From: Clostridia bacterium
GTDB taxonomy: Bacteria; Bacillota; Clostridia; Christensenellales; Borkfalkiaceae
Assembly (NCBI GenBank): GCA_900768525.1
Contig: CAAGDF010000097.1
Span: 1 to 7,849 of the forward strand
Length of the DNA stretch: 7,849 nt
Direction: 5' to 3'
Made by a program: the position numbers and the translations under genes. Of the stretch, positions 6,185 through 7,849 are shown in pieces (the stretch's first letter is position 1; the number at the start of each line of letters is the position of its first letter). Below the pieces are notes generated by a model. That model did no database searches, was not told the origin of the DNA, and saw nothing but the letters and a program-made list of their open reading frames with translations.

Positions 6185-7423
6185 TCAGCCAGCGATAAGG
6201 TCGGCTTTTACGACGATCATTCCGCTTTTTTCGGCGATGAAGAGATTGTCCTTAGTTACGGCGACGAAATCTTTGCCCAAAATATCGAACATGTTGCCTG
6301 TTGCGTTGAATTCTGAAACGCGACCGATTATTTTGCCGTTTTCCACTAAAAAGGCAAGCATTACGGGCAAACCGATAACGCCGTCGTTGGTCATATCTCC
6401 GCCGGAGGACACGGCAATGTAAATTGCAGGTTCGTCTTCGGTGAGTTCTTTAAGCGTAATGTCCGACGGTTTTGTATATAAACCCGTAACGGCAATCGAA
6501 GGAACTCCGTCGTATGCCGAACCCGATACGCCGCCCTGCGGTAAATCGTATAATTTTGCGGTATTTTTGTTCGCAAGTACGTTCTTCATAACGCCGTTTA
6601 AAATGAGCGGCGTGCGGTAATCGGGCATAACAGTGCCCTCTCCGTCATAAAACGCGCAGCCGTAATTGGTGGACGGGTTGCGATCGACGTATACCGACAA
6701 ATTCTCGTTAAATATTTTTTGACCGAGCTTTCCGCTGAGCACCGAGCCGCCCGCAACGTAGTTTTCGGCGATGAACGAACTTGCTAAAAGATTGAACAAA
6801 TCGCCCGAATCGACGATGATATTATACTTGCCGTTTTTAAGCGGTTTTTTCTCGGTGAAAAATGCGTCGTGCAGCATTTTGAGGTCGGTAACGACGGCAT
6901 CCGCCGCGGTCTTGCCGTACAAAGGGAAAGTCGCACCGTAGAATGCGTCCATTATGTTGGACGACGCTTTGTCTTTAAGCTGCAAGCCGACGGACACGGC
7001 GGAGCCCTCGTACGAAAGGTTGCTACCCTCGGAATTTACGTATTGTCCCGAATACTCGGCATACTCCATTTTGCCGCCGATCAAGAACCGCGGGCACTCC
7101 TTTGCCGCTTTTACCATAAGGCTTTTGCCCGCTTTGAGCAGTTTCTCGGACGAATACGCTTTGCGGCGTGCAATGCTTTTTACCGTCTTTTTGCTCGGAA
7201 GGTATGCGTACGGAATACCCTCGACGTTCAATTTTTTGCAAGCCTCGTCGTACATTTCTTTAAAATCGGCGTCGCCGAGTTTGCCGACAACGGCGATTTT
7301 ACCGTCATCGTACACACGAACGGTGTTGCGCGTTTCTTGGTTAAATCTTACCGAATTGATCTTGCCGCCGACTATATTAAGCGACTCAGCCGAACTGTTA
7401 TATATTAAAACTTCTTTTTTCAT
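6185..7423 (-). CDS. tldE: TldE/PmbA-type subunit of the TldD-TldE metalloprotease
   Basis: A 412-residue TldD/PmbA-family protein. Recognisable parts are the family segment FYDGEGTVMPDYRTPLILNG (258-277, plus VMKNVL after it) and the C-terminal GLPVMLAFLVENGKIIGRVS (351-370) leading into ATGNMFDIL (374-382). These match the family's third domain and its closing GN-x-x-D motif. No HExxxH zinc motif is present, so this is the non-catalytic TldE/PmbA type; the zinc site belongs to TldD. In characterised pairs the two form a cytoplasmic protease that trims peptides and unfolded substrates, such as the microcin B17 precursor. It directly follows tldD. I chose ATG at 7423 because AGG (7431-7429) is five bases upstream; an in-frame GTG at 7429, abutting the tldD stop, would add two residues. 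Slightly shorter than the usual 430-450 residues. The substrate is unknown. Confidence 0.9.
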   Translation of the reverse strand: MKKEVLIYNSSAESLNIVGGKINSVRFNQETRNTVRVYDDGKIAVVGKLGDADFKEMYDEACKKLNVEGIPYAYLPSKKTVKSIARRKAYSSEKLLKAGKSLMVKAAKECPRFLIGGKMEYAEYSGQYVNSEGSNLSYEGSAVSVGLQLKDKASSNIMDAFYGATFPLYGKTAADAVVTDLKMLHDAFFTEKKPLKNGKYNIIVDSGDLFNLLASSFIAENYVAGGSVLSGKLGQKIFNENLSVYVDRNPSTNYGCAFYDGEGTVMPDYRTPLILNGVMKNVLANKNTAKLYDLPQGGVSGSAYDGVPSIAVTGLYTKPSDITLKELTEDEPAIYIAVSSGGDMTNDGVIGLPVMLAFLVENGKIIGRVSEFNATGNMFDILGKDFVAVTKDNLFIAEKSGMIVVKADLIAG

Positions 7424-7429
7424 AAGCAC

Positions 7430-7849
7430 CTACTGAACAAACATTTCAGACACGCGGACGTACGGACCGCCGAACCCGACGGGAAGTCCGCTTTGTTCCA
7501 TTTTACCGCAACCGCCGGTAACGAAACTTAAAAGTTCTACCTTATCGGACAAGCCGTTTATAAGCCCTAACGTAGTGAACACGTCTCCCGTGATAACGCT
7601 GATTTTTACGGGCGAGGCGATCTTGCCGTCGACGATTTCGTACGCGACGGACGGTGCGATAGTGAACTTGCTCATACCCGAACCGTGCTTGATACTTTTA
7701 ATAAAATAACCGTGCTTTACGCCCGCGAACAGTTCGTCCTTGGTGTACGTTCCGCCCTCTATATAAGTGGTTGTCATTCTTACAATCGGCTCGAACGTAC
7801 AGTTTACCGCCCTTGCGTTGCCCGTGAGCTTTTCTTTTAAGTAAGCCGC
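7430..7849 (-). CDS. tldD: TldD metalloprotease subunit, C-terminal part
   Basis: The frame is open from the window edge to the TAG stop at 7432-7430, giving the last 139 residues; the N-terminal two-thirds, including the HExxxH zinc motif, is outside. The visible part is typical of the TldD C terminus: GNARAVNCTFEPIVRMTTTY (from just inside the edge; compare the family's SG-x-x-RA...P-x-VRMTNTY), then ELFAGVKHGYFIK, YEIVDGKIASPVKISVITGD and GGCGKMEQSGLPVGFGGPYV (the family's TCGK-x-GQ-x-x-PVG-x-GQP). An internal ATG at 7777 is not the start, since homology and the open frame continue upstream. It would be the catalytic partner of the TldE encoded immediately downstream. Integrity of the catalytic part cannot be judged here. 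Confidence 0.9.
   Translation of the reverse strand, partial: AAYLKEKLTGNARAVNCTFEPIVRMTTTYIEGGTYTKDELFAGVKHGYFIKSIKHGSGMSKFTIAPSVAYEIVDGKIASPVKISVITGDVFTTLGLINGLSDKVELLSFVTGGCGKMEQSGLPVGFGGPYVRVSEMFVQ

Noticed and set aside
6869..7436. Two long plus-strand frames (179 and 160 codons) opposite tldE
   Set aside because: Both are antisense to a well-recognised TldE frame and overlap each other; their sequences are low in recognisable motifs.

Overview
The window carries a phosphate-acquisition and phosphate-signalling (Pho/Pst) operon. Upstream of it lies the end of a second operon holding a TldD/TldE-type metalloprotease pair. All genes read on the minus strand, so transcription runs from high to low coordinates. 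Moderate GC, strong Shine-Dalgarno sites (AAGGAG), a lipoprotein-type PstS and the gene order suggest a Bacillota/Clostridia-like bacterium, perhaps an uncultured gut lineage; this placement is inference. TGA is used as a stop in five genes and tryptophan is encoded by TGG. That argues against Mollicutes with genetic code 4, even though a fused PstC-PstA permease is familiar from that group.

Layout, in transcription order. At 7849-7430 is the C-terminal end of tldD, followed immediately by tldE (7423-6185) and an intrinsic terminator at 6160-6130. The 362-base gap at 5823-6184 holds this terminator, two further hairpins (6054-6088 and the long symmetric 5993-6050), and a probable Pho-box/promoter for the pst operon (5859-5924). 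The operon then runs pstS (5822-4884), fused pstC-pstA (4881-3040), pstB (3040-2264), phoU (2221-1568), an OmpR/PhoB-class response regulator (1568-903) and the N-terminal 302 residues of a PhoR-like sensor kinase (906 to the window edge).

The genes work together as follows. The lipoprotein PstS captures phosphate outside the membrane. The one-chain PstCA permease and the PstB ATPase import it. PhoU reports transporter state to the kinase, and the kinase/regulator pair presumably controls the promoter ahead of pstS. Junctions are very tight (2-base gap, 1-base overlap, 1-base overlap, 4-base overlap) except the 42-base pstB-phoU gap. That gap contains a good sigma-A-type promoter that could express phoU and the two-component system separately.

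The most unusual points are in the transporter. PstS appears circularly permuted: the usual second half, with the GSGTR phosphate-loop motif, comes right after the signal peptide, and the usual first half, with GSTS and NPAN...TGKI, comes last. An aspartate usually found before the IGxSS motif is valine. PstC and PstA are one 613-residue protein joined by a Gly/Ser-containing cytoplasmic linker. No mobile element, CRISPR array, tRNA or rRNA was seen.
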